A stretch of DNA of 64,000 bases from Pseudomonadota bacterium. Its GTDB lineage: Bacteria; Pseudomonadota; Gammaproteobacteria; Burkholderiales; JAKAFK01. A program made the position numbers and the translations under genes. The notes beneath the pieces were generated by a model. It was given only the letters and a program-made list of their open reading frames with translations. It had not been told where the DNA came from and did no database searches. Shown piece by piece: positions 24,541 through 34,603 of this stretch; positions within the stretch are counted from its first letter, which is position 1, and each line of letters begins with the position of its first letter. The DNA is taken from positions 1 to 64,000 of the forward strand of contig JAKAFK010000014.1 of the NCBI GenBank assembly GCA_021817985.1, read 5' to 3'.

Positions 24541-25148
24541 ATAATTAAATGGTTGTCCGTTGCGCGCAACGCACCCTAAGTCTAGGCCGCCGGTGCCGTG
24601 TGCACCCGACGCGTCGTTCTTTTTGACGGCAGGCCGACGGCCTCATGCCCGGCGTTGCCGATCTCCCTGGGCTGCGGTCCCGGCGATCCGAGCCGCCTCA
24701 CCCATCAGGCATTAGCACGATGTATGCCAGGATTAATATCCAGCGTTTTCAATAGGTTGTTGCGTGACGCCGATCAAAACCCCTTCCGGATTCCGAGAGT
24801 TGGGAATGCCGGAGCGCGGTCGGCGGGACCCTGGAAGCCCGGCGGGCCGGGGTTGGCGTCTGCTCGCCGCCCGGCTCTGCGGTGCGAGTGGTCAGTTGGG
24901 GATTCACCCGGATAGGGGACGGGAAGGAGGGACATCGAGGAACATCAGCGCAAAGTGCGGCGACAAGGCATGCGACGCCGAGGTCATTGAGCGAATGCGT
25001 TTGGAGGCGGCGGGCTTGCCGCCTTATCGGGATGCGTGGCGAGGCCCTGGCGGCCCGCCTGAAAGGGGGTCGGTTTTCGGAAATTCCCGGTGCACCATGA
25101 TCCGGCCGTTCGTGCGGAGGTCGTGCATGCCGTGGCCTGTGCCCGGTT
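24541..25148. other. Non-coding gap between parB and the atp promoter
   Basis: About 600 bases. Open frames on both strands show no recognisable domain and are judged non-coding. A perfect 12-base palindrome GTTGCGCGCAAC lies at 24559-24570, just upstream of the atp promoter and placed to be an operator. No clear terminator was seen downstream of parB. Confidence 0.5.
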
Positions 25149-25985
25149 TCAGCCCGTCAGCTTGGCCACGAGGCGCTCCAGCGCGTCCAGGTCGCCGTAA
25201 TGGATGGTGAGTCGGCCCCGCCCGCCGCGGCCCGAACGGATGCTCACCTTCGCCCCCACCCGCTCCGACAGCTCCTCTTCCAGGCGGACCACGTCGCGGT
25301 CCGGTGTTTTTGGAGGCGGAGCAGGCTTTTGCAGGCGTGCGACGAAGCGCTCGGTCTCCCGCACCGACCATTGTTCGCGCACGGCGCGCTGCGCGGCCTC
25401 GATCTGCGCGGGCCCGGCCAGCGAGAGGAGCGCGCGCGCGTGCCCCATATCGAGGTGGGAGGCCATCAAAAGCGCCTGCACCGGAGGCGTGAGATTGAGC
25501 AGGCGCAACAGGTTGCTCACCGCGGCCCGGGAGCGCCCCAACGCTTCGGAGGCGCTTTGGTGCGTCATGCTGAACTCGTCGATGAGCCGTTGAATGCCCA
25601 CCGCTTCCTCGAGGGGATTCAGGTTTTCGCGCTGGATGTTTTCGATGAGGGACATCGCCAGCGCCGCCTCGTCGGGCACTTCCCGCACCAGCACCGGCAC
25701 TTCGAGGAGGCCCGCCAGGCGGGCCGCGCGCCAGCGCCGCTCGCCCGCGATGATCTCGTAGCGACCCTGCGCCAGCGGTCGCACGAGGATCGGCTGCATG
25801 ATCCCCTGCGCCTTGATGGAGTCCGCCAACTGGTTGAGGGATTCCTCATCCATGCGCGTGCGCGGCTGGTACTTCCCAGGCTGCAACCAGGCCACGCTCA
25901 CCGCCCGCAGCTCGCTGTCCGTGGCGGTTTCGTCGCCGGCGAGCAGGGCATCGAGCCCGCGCCCCAATCCTTTCAGCTTTGCCAT
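25149..25985 (-). CDS. parB: Chromosome partitioning protein ParB
   Basis: CTPase clamp that loads at parS and spreads, 278 residues. N-terminal KGLGRGLDALL is the ParA-interacting motif; then the ParB/Srx domain with QPRTRMDEESLNQLADSIK, GRYEIIAGERRWRAARLAG and LIENIQRENLNPLEEA, followed by the helix-turn-helix (MTHQSASEALGRSRAAVSNLLRLL split across about residues 137-160) and a C-terminal dimerisation domain. ATG 25985 is preferred; the longer reading overlaps parA. Candidate parS sites are at 29398 and 35904. Confidence 0.97.
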   Translation of the reverse strand: MAKLKGLGRGLDALLAGDETATDSELRAVSVAWLQPGKYQPRTRMDEESLNQLADSIKAQGIMQPILVRPLAQGRYEIIAGERRWRAARLAGLLEVPVLVREVPDEAALAMSLIENIQRENLNPLEEAVGIQRLIDEFSMTHQSASEALGRSRAAVSNLLRLLNLTPPVQALLMASHLDMGHARALLSLAGPAQIEAAQRAVREQWSVRETERFVARLQKPAPPPKTPDRDVVRLEEELSERVGAKVSIRSGRGGRGRLTIHYGDLDALERLVAKLTG

Positions 25986-26022
25986 CGCCTGTTCTCTCGT
26001 TGCCTTGCGAATGTCATGCGCG

Positions 26023-26802
26023 TCACGGGGCCGCGTCCGGGCGGCTGCGCGCCAGGATCTCGTCCGCCAGCGCCAGATACGCCGCCGCGCCTTTCGACTG
26101 CTTGTCATGGTAGAGCGCGGGCAGGCCATAGCTCGGGGCCTCGGCCAGCCGGATATTGCGCGGGATGACGGTCCGGTAGACCTTCTCGCCGAAGTGGCGC
26201 TTCAATTGTTCGGACACCTGGGCACCCAGCATGTTGCGCGGATCGAACATGGTGAGGAGCAATCCCTCGATTTCGAGGGCCGGATTGAGGTGGGCCCGAA
26301 CCTTCTTGATGGTCTGGACGAGGTCGCTCAAGCCCTCGAGCGCATAATATTCGCACTGCATCGGGATCATCACCGCGCGCGCGGCGCACAGCGCATTCAC
26401 CGTCAGCAGGTTGAGCGCCGGAGGGCAGTCGATCATGACGAAGTCGAACCGACCGTCCACCGCCTCCAGCGCCTGCTTGAGCCGGGCCTCGCGGTGCGGC
26501 TCGTCCACGAGCTCCACCTCGGCGCCGGCAAGCTCGCGGTTGGCGGGGATGACCGCGAAGCCGCCGCTGGGCGAGCGCTGCTCGACGCGGTCGAGCGGCG
26601 CGCGTCCGAGGAGCACGTCATAGACGGTCTCGCGCAGGGCGCGCTTGTCCACCCCCGCGCCCATGGTGGCATTGGCCTGGGGGTCGAGGTCGATCAACAG
26701 CACCCGGCGCCCCCGGACGGCAAGGCTCGCCGCGAGATTGACGCTGGTGGTGGTCTTGCCCACCCCCCCCTTCTGGTTGGTGACCGCGAGTATCTTAGCC
26801 AT
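26023..26802 (-). CDS. parA: Chromosome partitioning ATPase ParA (Soj)
   Basis: Deviant Walker ATPase, 259 residues, that forms a DNA-bound gradient pulling ParB-parS complexes. N-terminus ILAVTNQKGGVGKTTTSVNL, LLIDLDPQANATMG, FVMIDCPPALNLLTVNAL and MFDPRNMLGAQVSEQLKRHF are canonical Soj motifs. Its start overlaps the end of rsmG by eight bases; parB follows 37 bases later. It belongs to the mnmG-rsmG-parA-parB operon. Confidence 0.97.
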   Translation of the reverse strand: MAKILAVTNQKGGVGKTTTSVNLAASLAVRGRRVLLIDLDPQANATMGAGVDKRALRETVYDVLLGRAPLDRVEQRSPSGGFAVIPANRELAGAEVELVDEPHREARLKQALEAVDGRFDFVMIDCPPALNLLTVNALCAARAVMIPMQCEYYALEGLSDLVQTIKKVRAHLNPALEIEGLLLTMFDPRNMLGAQVSEQLKRHFGEKVYRTVIPRNIRLAEAPSYGLPALYHDKQSKGAAAYLALADEILARSRPDAAP

Positions 26803-27424
26803 CGGACTTCACCTGCATGACGACCACATGTCGGCTTCCCTCGATGCCCGGAACGGTCAGGGGCTGGACCTCGACGGCGACCACATCGGCCGGGAGCTGG
26901 GCAAGCTCCTCGTACGGATAGACCCCCTTCATGGCCAGCAGACGCCCGCCCGGCGCCAGCAGGTGGCGCGCCAGCCGCACACCCTCCGCGAGGTCCGAGA
27001 AGGCGCGGGAGACGATGCAGTCATAGGGCGTCGCGGACCACTGCTCCACGCGCGCACACACCACATCGACGCGGGACAGGGAAAGTTCGATGACCGCCTG
27101 CTGCAGGAAGGCCGTCTTCTTGTGGCTGGCATCCAGCAGCGTGACGGCCAGCGCCGGGCGCGCGATCGCGAGCGGGATCCCCGGCAGGCCCGCGCCGGCC
27201 CCGACGTCGAGCAGCCTGGAGCCGGTCACGTGCGGCGCCACCGCCAAGCTGTCCAGAATGTGGTAGGGCAGCATCCTGCGCGGGTCGCGAATCGCGGTCA
27301 GGTTGTAGACGCGGTTCCATTTCTCGAGGAGGTCGACGTAGCGCAGCAGGCGCTGGCCCGCCTCCGGGGGAACGGTCAGCCCGAGCGCGGCGATGCCCTG
27401 CTCCAGTTCTTCCGCCGGACTCAT
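26795..27424 (-). CDS. rsmG: 16S rRNA (guanine527-N7)-methyltransferase
   Basis: Methylates G527 of 16S rRNA with S-adenosylmethionine. 209 residues, normal length. The SAM-binding motif is [18 protein letters not shown]; also [12 protein letters not shown] upstream and [10 protein letters not shown] downstream. ATG 27424 overlaps the mnmG stop in a four-base ATGA junction; the much longer open frame to 28135 is antisense-free read-through into mnmG and is rejected. Loss of this enzyme gives low-level streptomycin resistance in other bacteria. Confidence 0.96.
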   Translation of the reverse strand: MSPAEELEQGIAALGLTVPPEAGQRLLRYVDLLEKWNRVYNLTAIRDPRRMLPYHILDSLAVAPHVTGSRLLDVGAGAGLPGIPLAIARPALAVTLLDASHKKTAFLQQAVIELSLSRVDVVCARVEQWSATPYDCIVSRAFSDLAEGVRLARHLLAPGGRLLAMKGVYPYEELAQLPADVVAVEVQPLTVPGIEGSRHVVVMQVKSDG

Positions 27425-29334
27425 GAGGCGAGCCCTTGGCGCGGCGCGGGCGGCGTGCGCCCCGCCGCGGCCCGCCGCAGATGGACCAGCAAGACCGAGA
27501 GCGCGGCGGGCGTGACGCCGGAAATGCGCGCCGCTTGGCCGAGGGTCTCCGGGCGGTGGCGCGCCAGCTTCTGGCGCACTTCGGTGGAAAGGCCGGTCAG
27601 CGCCGCGTAGTCCAGATCGTCGGGCAGGCGCAGGTCCTCCTGGGCGCGCAGGCGTTCCACTTCGGCCTCCTGGCGCTCGATATAGCCCTGATACTTGGCC
27701 TGGATCTCCACCTGCTCGGCCACCTCCGGGGGCACCTGCCCGCCCTCGCGATCGACGGTCGCCGCCAGCTGGCGGATGGTCACCTCCGGTCGGCGCAGCA
27801 GGTCGTAGAGCGCATACTCGCGCTCGAGCGCACGCCCCACCAGCGCCTGTGCGGCCTCGGGCGGCACCGTCTGGGGATGGATCCAGGTGGACTTCAGGCG
27901 CCCGATCTCGCGGGCAATGGCCTCGCGCTTGGCCTCGAACCGCGCCCAGCGCTCGTCGCCGACAAGGCCCAGCTGACGGCCGATCTCGGTGAGCCGCAAA
28001 TCCGCGTTGTCCTCGCGCAGCCGCAGGCGGTACTCGGCACGGCTGGTGAACATGCGATAGGGCTCGGTGACGCCGCGCGTCACCAGATCGTCCACCATCA
28101 CGCCGAGGTAGGCCTCCTCGCGCCGGGGGCACCACGGCTCCCGGCCTTGCGCCTGCAGGGCCGCATTGATCCCGGCGAGGAGCCCCTGGGCGGCGGCTTC
28201 CTCGTAGCCGGTGGTCCCGTTGATCTGCCCGGCAAAGAACAGGCCCGCCAGCGCGCGCGTCTCCAGCGAGCGCCGCAAGCCCCGCGGATCGAAATAGTCG
28301 TACTCGATGGCGTAGCCCGGACGTGTGATGTGGGCACGCTCGAAGCCCGGGATGGAGTGCACCAAGGCGAGCTGGACGTCGTAGGGCAGGCTCGTCGAGA
28401 TGCCGTTGGGATAGACCTCATGCGTGCCCAAGCCTTCCGGCTCGACGAAGATCGGATGGCTGTCCTTGGCCGAAAAACGCACCACCTTGTCCTCGATCGA
28501 CGGGCAATAGCGGGGACCGACGCCTTCAATGACGCCCGTATAGAGGGGCGAGCGGGACAGCCCCCCACGGATGATGTCGTGGGTGGCCTCCGAGGTGCGC
28601 GTCGCCCAGCACGGCAGCTGGGCGGGGTGCTGGGAAGGGTGCCCCAGGAACGAGAAGACGGGCACCGGGTCGTCCCCGGGCTGGCGCTCCATGACGCGGT
28701 AGTCGAGGCTTCGTCCATCCAGGCGCGGCGGCGTGCCGGTCTTGAGCCGGCCGGCCGGCAGCGCGAGTTCGCGCAGGCGGGCCGCCAGCGCGCTTGCGGG
28801 CGGATCCCCTGCCCGGCCGGCGGCATAGTGCGACTGCCCGACATGGATAAGCCCCGCGAGGAAGGTGCCGGTCGTGAGGACGACCGCACGGGCGGTGAAG
28901 GTCAGGCCGATCTGGGTGACGATCCCGCGCACCGCATCGCCCTCGACCCGCAGATCCTCGACCGCCTGCTGGAAAAGCCACAGGTTGGGCTGCCCTTCGA
29001 GGCGGACGCGGATGGCCTGGCGATAGAGGGTGCGGTCGGCCTGGGCGCGGGTGGCGCGCACCGCCGGTCCTTTGCTCGAGTTGAGGATGCGAAACTGGAT
29101 GCCCGCCTCGTCGGCGGCTTGCGCCATCGCACCGCCCAGCGCGTCGATCTCCTTGACCAGGTGGCCTTTGCCGATCCCCCCGATGGAGGGATTGCACGAC
29201 ATCTGGCCGAGCGTCTCGATGCTCTGCGTGACCAGCAGCGTGCGCGCGCCCATGCGGGCGGCCGCCAAGGCCGCCTCGGTGCCGGCGTGGCCGCCGCCCA
29301 CCACGATGACATCAAAATCTGGCGATAGGGTCAT
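27421..29334 (-). CDS. mnmG: tRNA U34 carboxymethylaminomethyl-modifying enzyme MnmG (GidA)
   Basis: FAD-dependent partner of MnmE in cmnm5U34 synthesis. About 637 residues, typical. FAD-binding motif [75 protein letters not shown]; and the C-terminal [16 protein letters not shown] region are all present. It is the first gene of the mnmG-rsmG-parA-parB operon; a parS site lies between it and mnmE. Confidence 0.98.
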   Translation of the reverse strand: MTLSPDFDVIVVGGGHAGTEAALAAARMGARTLLVTQSIETLGQMSCNPSIGGIGKGHLVKEIDALGGAMAQAADEAGIQFRILNSSKGPAVRATRAQADRTLYRQAIRVRLEGQPNLWLFQQAVEDLRVEGDAVRGIVTQIGLTFTARAVVLTTGTFLAGLIHVGQSHYAAGRAGDPPASALAARLRELALPAGRLKTGTPPRLDGRSLDYRVMERQPGDDPVPVFSFLGHPSQHPAQLPCWATRTSEATHDIIRGGLSRSPLYTGVIEGVGPRYCPSIEDKVVRFSAKDSHPIFVEPEGLGTHEVYPNGISTSLPYDVQLALVHSIPGFERAHITRPGYAIEYDYFDPRGLRRSLETRALAGLFFAGQINGTTGYEEAAAQGLLAGINAALQAQGREPWCPRREEAYLGVMVDDLVTRGVTEPYRMFTSRAEYRLRLREDNADLRLTEIGRQLGLVGDERWARFEAKREAIAREIGRLKSTWIHPQTVPPEAAQALVGRALEREYALYDLLRRPEVTIRQLAATVDREGGQVPPEVAEQVEIQAKYQGYIERQEAEVERLRAQEDLRLPDDLDYAALTGLSTEVRQKLARHRPETLGQAARISGVTPAALSVLLVHLRRAAAGRTPPAPRQGLAS

Positions 29335-29397
29335 GATTCCGCGCGCTCATGCAAGAAGGGGGGATTATATGCTTGCCCACGGCAAAATAGCAGCCGA

Positions 29398-29413
29398 TGT
29401 TTCACGTGAAACA
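29398..29413. promoter_or_regulatory. parS centromere site
   Basis: TGTTTCACGTGAAACA is a perfect 16-base palindrome identical to the widespread bacterial parS consensus. It lies between mnmG and mnmE, about 3.4 kb from parB and about 5 kb from the candidate origin. Confidence 0.93.
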
Positions 29414-29457
29414 TCACCGACCCAGGAAAGCCCAGGGCCCGGGGCCCGCGGCGCACC

Positions 29458-30798
29458 TTACTTCCCGATGCAGAAGCGGGAAAAGATCTCGCCCAGCAAG
29501 TCGTCCGCGCCGAAGGCCCCGGTGATGGTGTTGAGGGCCTCCTGCGCCAGGCGCAGCTCCTCGGCGACCAGTTCCGGCCCGAGCCCCGGTTCGCCCGCGC
29601 CCTCGAGGTGGGTGCGAGCGCGCGCGAGCGCGCGCACATGCCGCTCGCGCGCCATGAAGGCGCCCTCCGTGCTCGGCACCCTGCCCGCCAGGGCAAGCAC
29701 CGCGCGCTTCAGGTCGTCCATGCCCTCGCCGGTCAGCGCCGAGACGAACACTGCCGACGCGCCCTCTTCCCCCGGCACCCGTGCCGCCTCGCACCCCAGG
29801 TCGATCTTGTTGTGGACCTCCACCACCGGAACCCCGGCCGGTACCCGCGCCAACACGGCCCGGTCGGCCACACGGCGCCCTTCGCGCGCGTCGAGCACGA
29901 GGAGCACGACATCGGCCTTGGCGAGCGCGCCCCACGCCTTCTCGACACCGATTCTTTCGACGGCGTCCGTCGTCTCCCGCAGGCCGGCGGTGTCCGTGAC
30001 ATGCAGCGGTATGCCCTCGAGGGAGAGTGTCTCGCGGATGGGGTCGCGCGTCGTTCCGGGCAGCGCGGTGACGATCGCCACCTCATCGCCCGCCAGCCGG
30101 TTGAGCAGGCTCGACTTGCCGACGTTGGGCTGGCCCGCCAGCACGACGCGCAGGCCCTCGCGCAGCAGGCGGCCGGCCGAGGCCGCGCGCTCGACGTCGC
30201 GCACCTGCCCGAGCAGGGCGGCGACGTCGGCGCGCGTGCGGGAGGCGGCATGCCCCTCCAGTTCCTCCTCCGGGAAATCCAGCGTGGCCTCCAGGTACAT
30301 GCGCGCCTCGACAAGGCCGGCGACCAAGGCGTCCACCCGCCGCGAAAATTCGCCTTCCAGCGAGCGGGCAGCGCTACGGGCCGCCTGAGCGGAGGCCGCA
30401 TCGATGAGGTCGGCGACGGCCTCGGCCTGCGCGAGATCGAGCTTGCCCGCGAGGAAGGCGCGCTTCGTGAACTCGCCCGGTTCCGCCAGCCGAGCGCCGA
30501 GCGCGAGAGCCCGGGCAAGCAGCAGGCGCTGCACGGCCACGCCCCCGTGCCCCTGCAATTCCAGGACGTCTTCGCCGGTATACGAGTGCGGGGCAGGAAA
30601 ATAAAGCGCGAGGCCCTGGTCGATCAGGCGGTCGTCCGCATCCCTGAAATCGCCGAGCGTCGCGTGGCGCGGTCGCGGGCACGCCCCCAGCATCGCCTCG
30701 GCGATGGCCGGGACCCGCGGGCCGGAGACCCGCAGCACCCCGATGCCCCCTCGCCCGGGGGCCGTCGCCGTCGCCGCGATGGTGTCAGCGTTCGCCAT
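29458..30798 (-). CDS. mnmE: tRNA modification GTPase MnmE (TrmE)
   Basis: GTPase that works with MnmG on U34 of tRNAs. About 446 residues. Starts MANADTIAATATAPGRGGIG, the classic formyl-THF-binding N-terminus. The G domain inserted in the helical domain has GQPNVGKSSLLNRL (G1), TALPGTTRD (G2) and DTAGLRET (G3); the G4 element NKID lies in VVEVHNKID. It ends in the catalytic CxGK motif (FCIGK). The start overlaps the yidC stop by 14 bases. Confidence 0.98.
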   Translation of the reverse strand: MANADTIAATATAPGRGGIGVLRVSGPRVPAIAEAMLGACPRPRHATLGDFRDADDRLIDQGLALYFPAPHSYTGEDVLELQGHGGVAVQRLLLARALALGARLAEPGEFTKRAFLAGKLDLAQAEAVADLIDAASAQAARSAARSLEGEFSRRVDALVAGLVEARMYLEATLDFPEEELEGHAASRTRADVAALLGQVRDVERAASAGRLLREGLRVVLAGQPNVGKSSLLNRLAGDEVAIVTALPGTTRDPIRETLSLEGIPLHVTDTAGLRETTDAVERIGVEKAWGALAKADVVLLVLDAREGRRVADRAVLARVPAGVPVVEVHNKIDLGCEAARVPGEEGASAVFVSALTGEGMDDLKRAVLALAGRVPSTEGAFMARERHVRALARARTHLEGAGEPGLGPELVAEELRLAQEALNTITGAFGADDLLGEIFSRFCIGK

Positions 30799-32416
30799 GC
30801 CCCGACTTGCGCCGCTCGAGCGAGCGGGTGATGTACCACTGCTGGCCTATCGAGAGCAGGTTGTTCACCAGGTAGTAGAGCACCAGTCCCGAGGGCAGGA
30901 ACAGGAAGAATACCCCGAAGGCGAGCGGCATGATCATCATGACCTTGGCCTGCATGGGATCGGGTGGCGGCGGGTTGAGCCGCGTCTGCAGGAGCATGAC
31001 GAGGCCCAGCACGACCGGCAGCACGTAGTACGGATCGGGGACCGACAGGTCGTGGATCCACAGGACGAAGGGCGCCTGCCGCAGGTCGACCGACGACAAC
31101 AGCACGCGGTAGAGGGTGATGAAGACCGGGATCTGGACGACCACCGGCAGACAGCCGCCGAGGGGATTGACCTTCTCGGTCTTATAAAGCTCCATCATCG
31201 CCTGATGGAGGCGCTCGCGATCCTCGCCGTACTGTTCCTTGATCCGCTGCATCTTGGGCGCGAGCACGCGCATCTGCGCCATGGAGCGATAGCTCTTGGC
31301 CGACAGCGGGAAGAACACCAGCTTGATGAGCACGGTGAGCAGGATGATCGCCAGCCCCCAGTTGCCCACGCCCTTCTGGATGAAGGCGAGGACCCAGAAA
31401 AGCGGCGAGGCGATGACGGTGAGCCAGCCGTAATTGACGGTGAGGTTGAGGCCGGGCGCGAGCGCCCCCAGCCGGGTGGGATCCTCCGGCCCAAGGTAGA
31501 GCCGCATGGGGAGGGTAACCACGGCCCCGGGTGCGAGCTGCCCTGCGGGCACCATGACGCCGGCCGTGTAGCGGTCCGGTCCGACCTGCCGCATATAGAA
31601 CTGCCGGGCGACCGCCCCCTCGGGCAGCCAGGCGCCGAGGAAGTAGTGCTGCAGCATGGCGATCCACCCGTTGTCCACGGACCCGGGCAGGGCGACGTCG
31701 CCCTTCGCGATGTCGCCGAAGTCGACCGTCTGAAACTTCGCCTTGCCCGTGTAATAGGCCGGACCGGTGAAGGTCTTGACGAAGCGCGGATTTCCCGCCG
31801 GCGGGGCGCTGTTGCGCAGGAACTGGAAATAGGCCACCGGCTGGACCGTCCGCTGCGTCGCGTTCCTCACGGTGTAGGTGAGACCGACCACATAGCTGCC
31901 GCGCGTGAAGGTATACGTCTTGGTCACCTGCAGGCCGTTGGCCGCCCAGTCGAAGCTGACCGCCAGCTGCTTTTGCCCCGCCCCCAGCACGTAGTGGGTT
32001 CGCGGCGCCGTGTAGAGCATCTTGTGATCGGGCAAGCCGCTATCGACGAACCCCGACTGCGTCACATAGAGGTCGGAGCGATGGTGATCGAGCAGGACGA
32101 GCGGTTGCGCCTGCTTTCCCGGCGCGTTGAAGCGCAGCAAGGCCAGGTGATCGATATCCCCCCCGAGCGCGCTGATGTCGGCCGAAAACAGGTCGGTGCG
32201 CACATGGACGGTCGGGACATGGGCGGGCAGCGGGGTCGCGGCGGGCGCCGCGGGCGCGCCGGCCTGCGGGAGCGTCGGCACGGCGCTCGGCACCGACGAG
32301 GGCGCGTGCACGGCGACAGGCGGTGCAGGCGGTTCGTGTTCCTTCTGCCAAGCATCCCACAGCAGGACGATCGACATGGAAAAGACGATGAAGACGATGA
32401 TGCGTTGGATATCCAT
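30785..32416 (-). CDS. yidC: Membrane protein insertase YidC
   Basis: Inserts proteins such as Fo c and a into the inner membrane, alone or with Sec. 543 residues. N-terminal TM (RIIVFIVFSMSIVLLWDAW), a large periplasmic P1 domain (residues ~50-330), then the conserved core with NWGLAIILLTVLIKLVFFPL, YRSMAQMRVLAPKMQ and LPVVVQIPVFITLYRVL. The C-terminus is basic, as needed for ribosome contact. Upstream of mnmE and downstream of yidD in the rpmH-rnpA-yidD-yidC-mnmE series. Confidence 0.97.
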   Translation of the reverse strand: MDIQRIIVFIVFSMSIVLLWDAWQKEHEPPAPPVAVHAPSSVPSAVPTLPQAGAPAAPAATPLPAHVPTVHVRTDLFSADISALGGDIDHLALLRFNAPGKQAQPLVLLDHHRSDLYVTQSGFVDSGLPDHKMLYTAPRTHYVLGAGQKQLAVSFDWAANGLQVTKTYTFTRGSYVVGLTYTVRNATQRTVQPVAYFQFLRNSAPPAGNPRFVKTFTGPAYYTGKAKFQTVDFGDIAKGDVALPGSVDNGWIAMLQHYFLGAWLPEGAVARQFYMRQVGPDRYTAGVMVPAGQLAPGAVVTLPMRLYLGPEDPTRLGALAPGLNLTVNYGWLTVIASPLFWVLAFIQKGVGNWGLAIILLTVLIKLVFFPLSAKSYRSMAQMRVLAPKMQRIKEQYGEDRERLHQAMMELYKTEKVNPLGGCLPVVVQIPVFITLYRVLLSSVDLRQAPFVLWIHDLSVPDPYYVLPVVLGLVMLLQTRLNPPPPDPMQAKVMMIMPLAFGVFFLFLPSGLVLYYLVNNLLSIGQQWYITRSLERRKSGHGER

Positions 32417-32436
32417 GTTCTTGCCAAAAAGAGCTT

Positions 32437-32646
32437 TCAGGGAAGCGGATCATACCCCCCGGGATGCCAGGGATGACACCGGGCGATCCGCCGCAGGCCC
32501 AAGCCCATGCCTTTGATGAGCCCGTACTTCTCGAGCGCCTGGCAGGTATATTCGGAGCAACTCGGGGTATAGCGGCACCGGGGACCCAGCAGGGGGCTGA
32601 CGCACCACTGGTAGCCGCGGATCAGGATGACAAGCCAGCGTGACAT
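32437..32646 (-). CDS. yidD: Membrane protein insertion efficiency factor YidD
   Basis: Small conserved protein, 69 residues from ATG 32646. [20 protein letters not shown] forms an amphipathic N-terminus, followed by the invariant cysteine-containing [19 protein letters not shown] and [11 protein letters not shown]. It overlaps the end of rnpA by 25 bases, common for this pair, and lies 20 bases upstream of yidC. Confidence 0.95.
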   Translation of the reverse strand: MSRWLVILIRGYQWCVSPLLGPRCRYTPSCSEYTCQALEKYGLIKGMGLGLRRIARCHPWHPGGYDPLP

Positions 32647-32978
32647 TTTCGCGTAAGAACCCCGAATTGGCGCATCAGTTCCCCTTCCACCCGGTCCGAG
32701 GCGATGTCGACGAAGCCGGTGTGCACGCGGACCACCCAGTCGAGGCTGGGAAGCGTCGGACGGACCTTCCGGAAGAGCTCGCGCAACACCCGCTTCATCC
32801 GATTGACCCGCCGGCTGACCACCAATCCCAGGCGCGGACCCTGCCCCCCGTTGGGCTTGGCGAAGACCTGGAAGAACGCCCCGCTCGTCCGGCACCGGAA
32901 AGCAAAAACGGATGAAAACTCATCCGTTTTGCGCACTCTCGCGGCCCTGGGCAGGCGTTTCCCCTGGGTGTTCTGCAC
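32622..32978 (-). CDS. rnpA: Ribonuclease P protein component
   Basis: Protein cofactor of RNase P for 5' maturation of tRNA. About 118 residues. The RNA-binding signature [19 protein letters not shown] (RNR-type motif) and the N-terminal [14 protein letters not shown] region are typical. It follows rpmH by nine bases and overlaps yidD. Confidence 0.95.
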   Translation of the reverse strand: MQNTQGKRLPRAARVRKTDEFSSVFAFRCRTSGAFFQVFAKPNGGQGPRLGLVVSRRVNRMKRVLRELFRKVRPTLPSLDWVVRVHTGFVDIASDRVEGELMRQFGVLTRKCHAGLSS

Positions 32979-32987
32979 CCCGGCGGC

Positions 32988-33122
32988 CTAGACGCCCAGC
33001 CGCGCCCGCCCCTTCGCGCGTCGCGCCCGGATGACGGCCTGTCCGCCGCGCGTCTTCATGCGCGTGAGGAATCCATGGGTCCGGCGCCGCCGCACGACGG
33101 AGGGTTGATAGGTTCGTTTCAT
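32988..33122 (-). CDS. rpmH: 50S ribosomal protein L34
   Basis: 44 residues from ATG 33122: [18 protein letters not shown], then [19 protein letters not shown]. The sequence is unmistakable; an upstream in-frame ATG (33182) would add 20 non-homologous residues. A ribosome-binding site GGGGAG lies just upstream. First gene of the minus-strand half of the origin region. Confidence 0.98.
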   Translation of the reverse strand: MKRTYQPSVVRRRRTHGFLTRMKTRGGQAVIRARRAKGRARLGV

Positions 33123-33152
33123 GCTCCACTCCCCGCGTCTTAAAAATGTGAA

Positions 33153-33182
33153 ATTACACCGTTTTTTGCCCTTCTGTGTCAA
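33153..33182 (-). promoter_or_regulatory. rpmH promoter
   Basis: On the minus strand a perfect TTGACA (33177-33182) and TGTAAT (33153-33158) are separated by 18 bases, about 30 bases upstream of the rpmH ATG. Confidence 0.75.
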
Positions 33183-33193
33183 GTCCCAATTAT

Positions 33194-33224
33194 TTGCCCC
33201 CCTGGGGATAACTTGCAGTAAAAT
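33194..33224 (+). promoter_or_regulatory. Candidate dnaA promoter with embedded DnaA box
   Basis: TTGCCC (33194-33199) and TAAAAT (33219-33224) are 19 bases apart. Between them TGGGGATAA (33203-33211) is the reverse of TTATCCCCA, one mismatch from the DnaA box consensus TTATCCACA, suggesting autoregulation. Confidence 0.45.
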
Positions 33225-33280
33225 GGCCCGACGTTGCCTCCACCACCCACACCGACTCCAGCGAAGCCCCCGCTCGTCCT

Positions 33281-34603
33281 ATGGAAAACTTTTGGCCATC
33301 CTGCGCGGCGCGACTGCAAAAGGAGCTCACGTCCCAGCAATTCAACACCTGGATCAAGCCGCTGACGGTCAAGGTTGCCGAGGGGTCGGTCGAGGTGACG
33401 GCGCCGAACCGTTTCGTGATGCAGTGGGTCAAGGACAAGTTTTTTTCACAGATTCAGCGGCTCGCCGAGGAGTATTTCGCGCGCCCGGTCCCGATCTCCC
33501 TCGTGCTCGGTGAGGGCCAGCCTGCCCCCGCCCAGCCGCCGCGGCCGCAGCCCAGCGCCGCGCCGGCCGCCCCCGCCGCAGACCATACGCGCCTCAACCC
33601 CGCCTTCACCTTCGACAGCTTCGTCGCCGGCCGCGCCAATCAGCTGGCGCGCGCCGCCGCCTTGCAGATCGGCGAGCATCTGGGCACGGCCTACAATCCC
33701 TTGTTCGTTTACGGCGGTGTCGGTCTCGGCAAGACGCATCTGATCCAGGCCATCGGCAACTTCGTCAAGGAGCAGCAGCACCACGCGCGCATCAGCTACA
33801 TTCACGCCGAACGCTACGTGTCCGATGTCGTGCGCGCATACCAGCACAAGGCCTTCGACGAGTTCAAGCGCTACTACCATTCGCTCGACCTGCTGCTCAT
33901 CGATGATATCCAGTTCTTCAGCGGGAAGACCCGGACGCAAGAGGAGTTCTTCTACGCCTTCAATGCCCTGATCGAGACCAAGAAGCAAGTCGTCATCACC
34001 TGCGATACCTATCCCAAGGAGATCGCCGGCATGGAAGACCGACTCATCTCCCGCTTCGGATGGGGGCTGACCGTGGCCATCGAACCGCCGGAATTGGAGA
34101 TGCGGGTCGCCATCTTGTTGAAGAAGGCCTGCGCGGAAAAAGTGAAACTCGACGAGAACGTCGCCTTCTTCATCGCCAAGCAGGTGCGCTCGAACGTGCG
34201 GGAACTCGAAGGCGCGATGAAGCGCGTCATCGCCTATGCCCGCTTCAACGGGCAACCGATCTCCCTGGAACTGACGAAGGAGGCGCTCAAGGACCTCCTT
34301 GCCGTGCAAAAGCGGCTGATCTCGATCGAGAATATCCAGAAGACGGTGGCCGACTACTACAAGATCAAGGTGGCCGAGATGTATTCCAAGAAGCGATCGC
34401 GCAACATCGCCCGCCCGCGCCAGATGGCCATGGCGCTCGCCAAGGAACTCACGCAGCATAGTCTTCCCGACATCGGCGATGCCTTCGGCGGCCGCGACCA
34501 CACGACCGTCTTGCATGCCTGCCGCAAGATATCCGAGCTCAAGAAGGACGATCCGGGCACGGCGAAGGATTTCGCCCTCCTCTTGCAAGTGCTGACCAGT
34601 TGA
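33281..34603 (+). CDS. dnaA: Chromosomal replication initiator DnaA
   Basis: AAA+ initiator that binds DnaA boxes and melts oriC. 440 residues, slightly shorter than E. coli because the domain II linker (residues ~88-105, Pro/Ala rich) is short. Domain I starts [14 protein letters not shown]; domain III has Walker [16 protein letters not shown] and Walker [15 protein letters not shown]; domain IV ends with the DNA-binding signature [16 protein letters not shown]. Divergent from rpmH, adjacent to dnaN: the standard origin layout. Confidence 0.99.
   Translation: MENFWPSCAARLQKELTSQQFNTWIKPLTVKVAEGSVEVTAPNRFVMQWVKDKFFSQIQRLAEEYFARPVPISLVLGEGQPAPAQPPRPQPSAAPAAPAADHTRLNPAFTFDSFVAGRANQLARAAALQIGEHLGTAYNPLFVYGGVGLGKTHLIQAIGNFVKEQQHHARISYIHAERYVSDVVRAYQHKAFDEFKRYYHSLDLLLIDDIQFFSGKTRTQEEFFYAFNALIETKKQVVITCDTYPKEIAGMEDRLISRFGWGLTVAIEPPELEMRVAILLKKACAEKVKLDENVAFFIAKQVRSNVRELEGAMKRVIAYARFNGQPISLELTKEALKDLLAVQKRLISIENIQKTVADYYKIKVAEMYSKKRSRNIARPRQMAMALAKELTQHSLPDIGDAFGGRDHTTVLHACRKISELKKDDPGTAKDFALLLQVLTS

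Noticed and set aside
24559-24570. GTTGCGCGCAAC as a third parS site
   Set aside because: It lacks the CACGTG core of parS; more likely an operator or chance palindrome.
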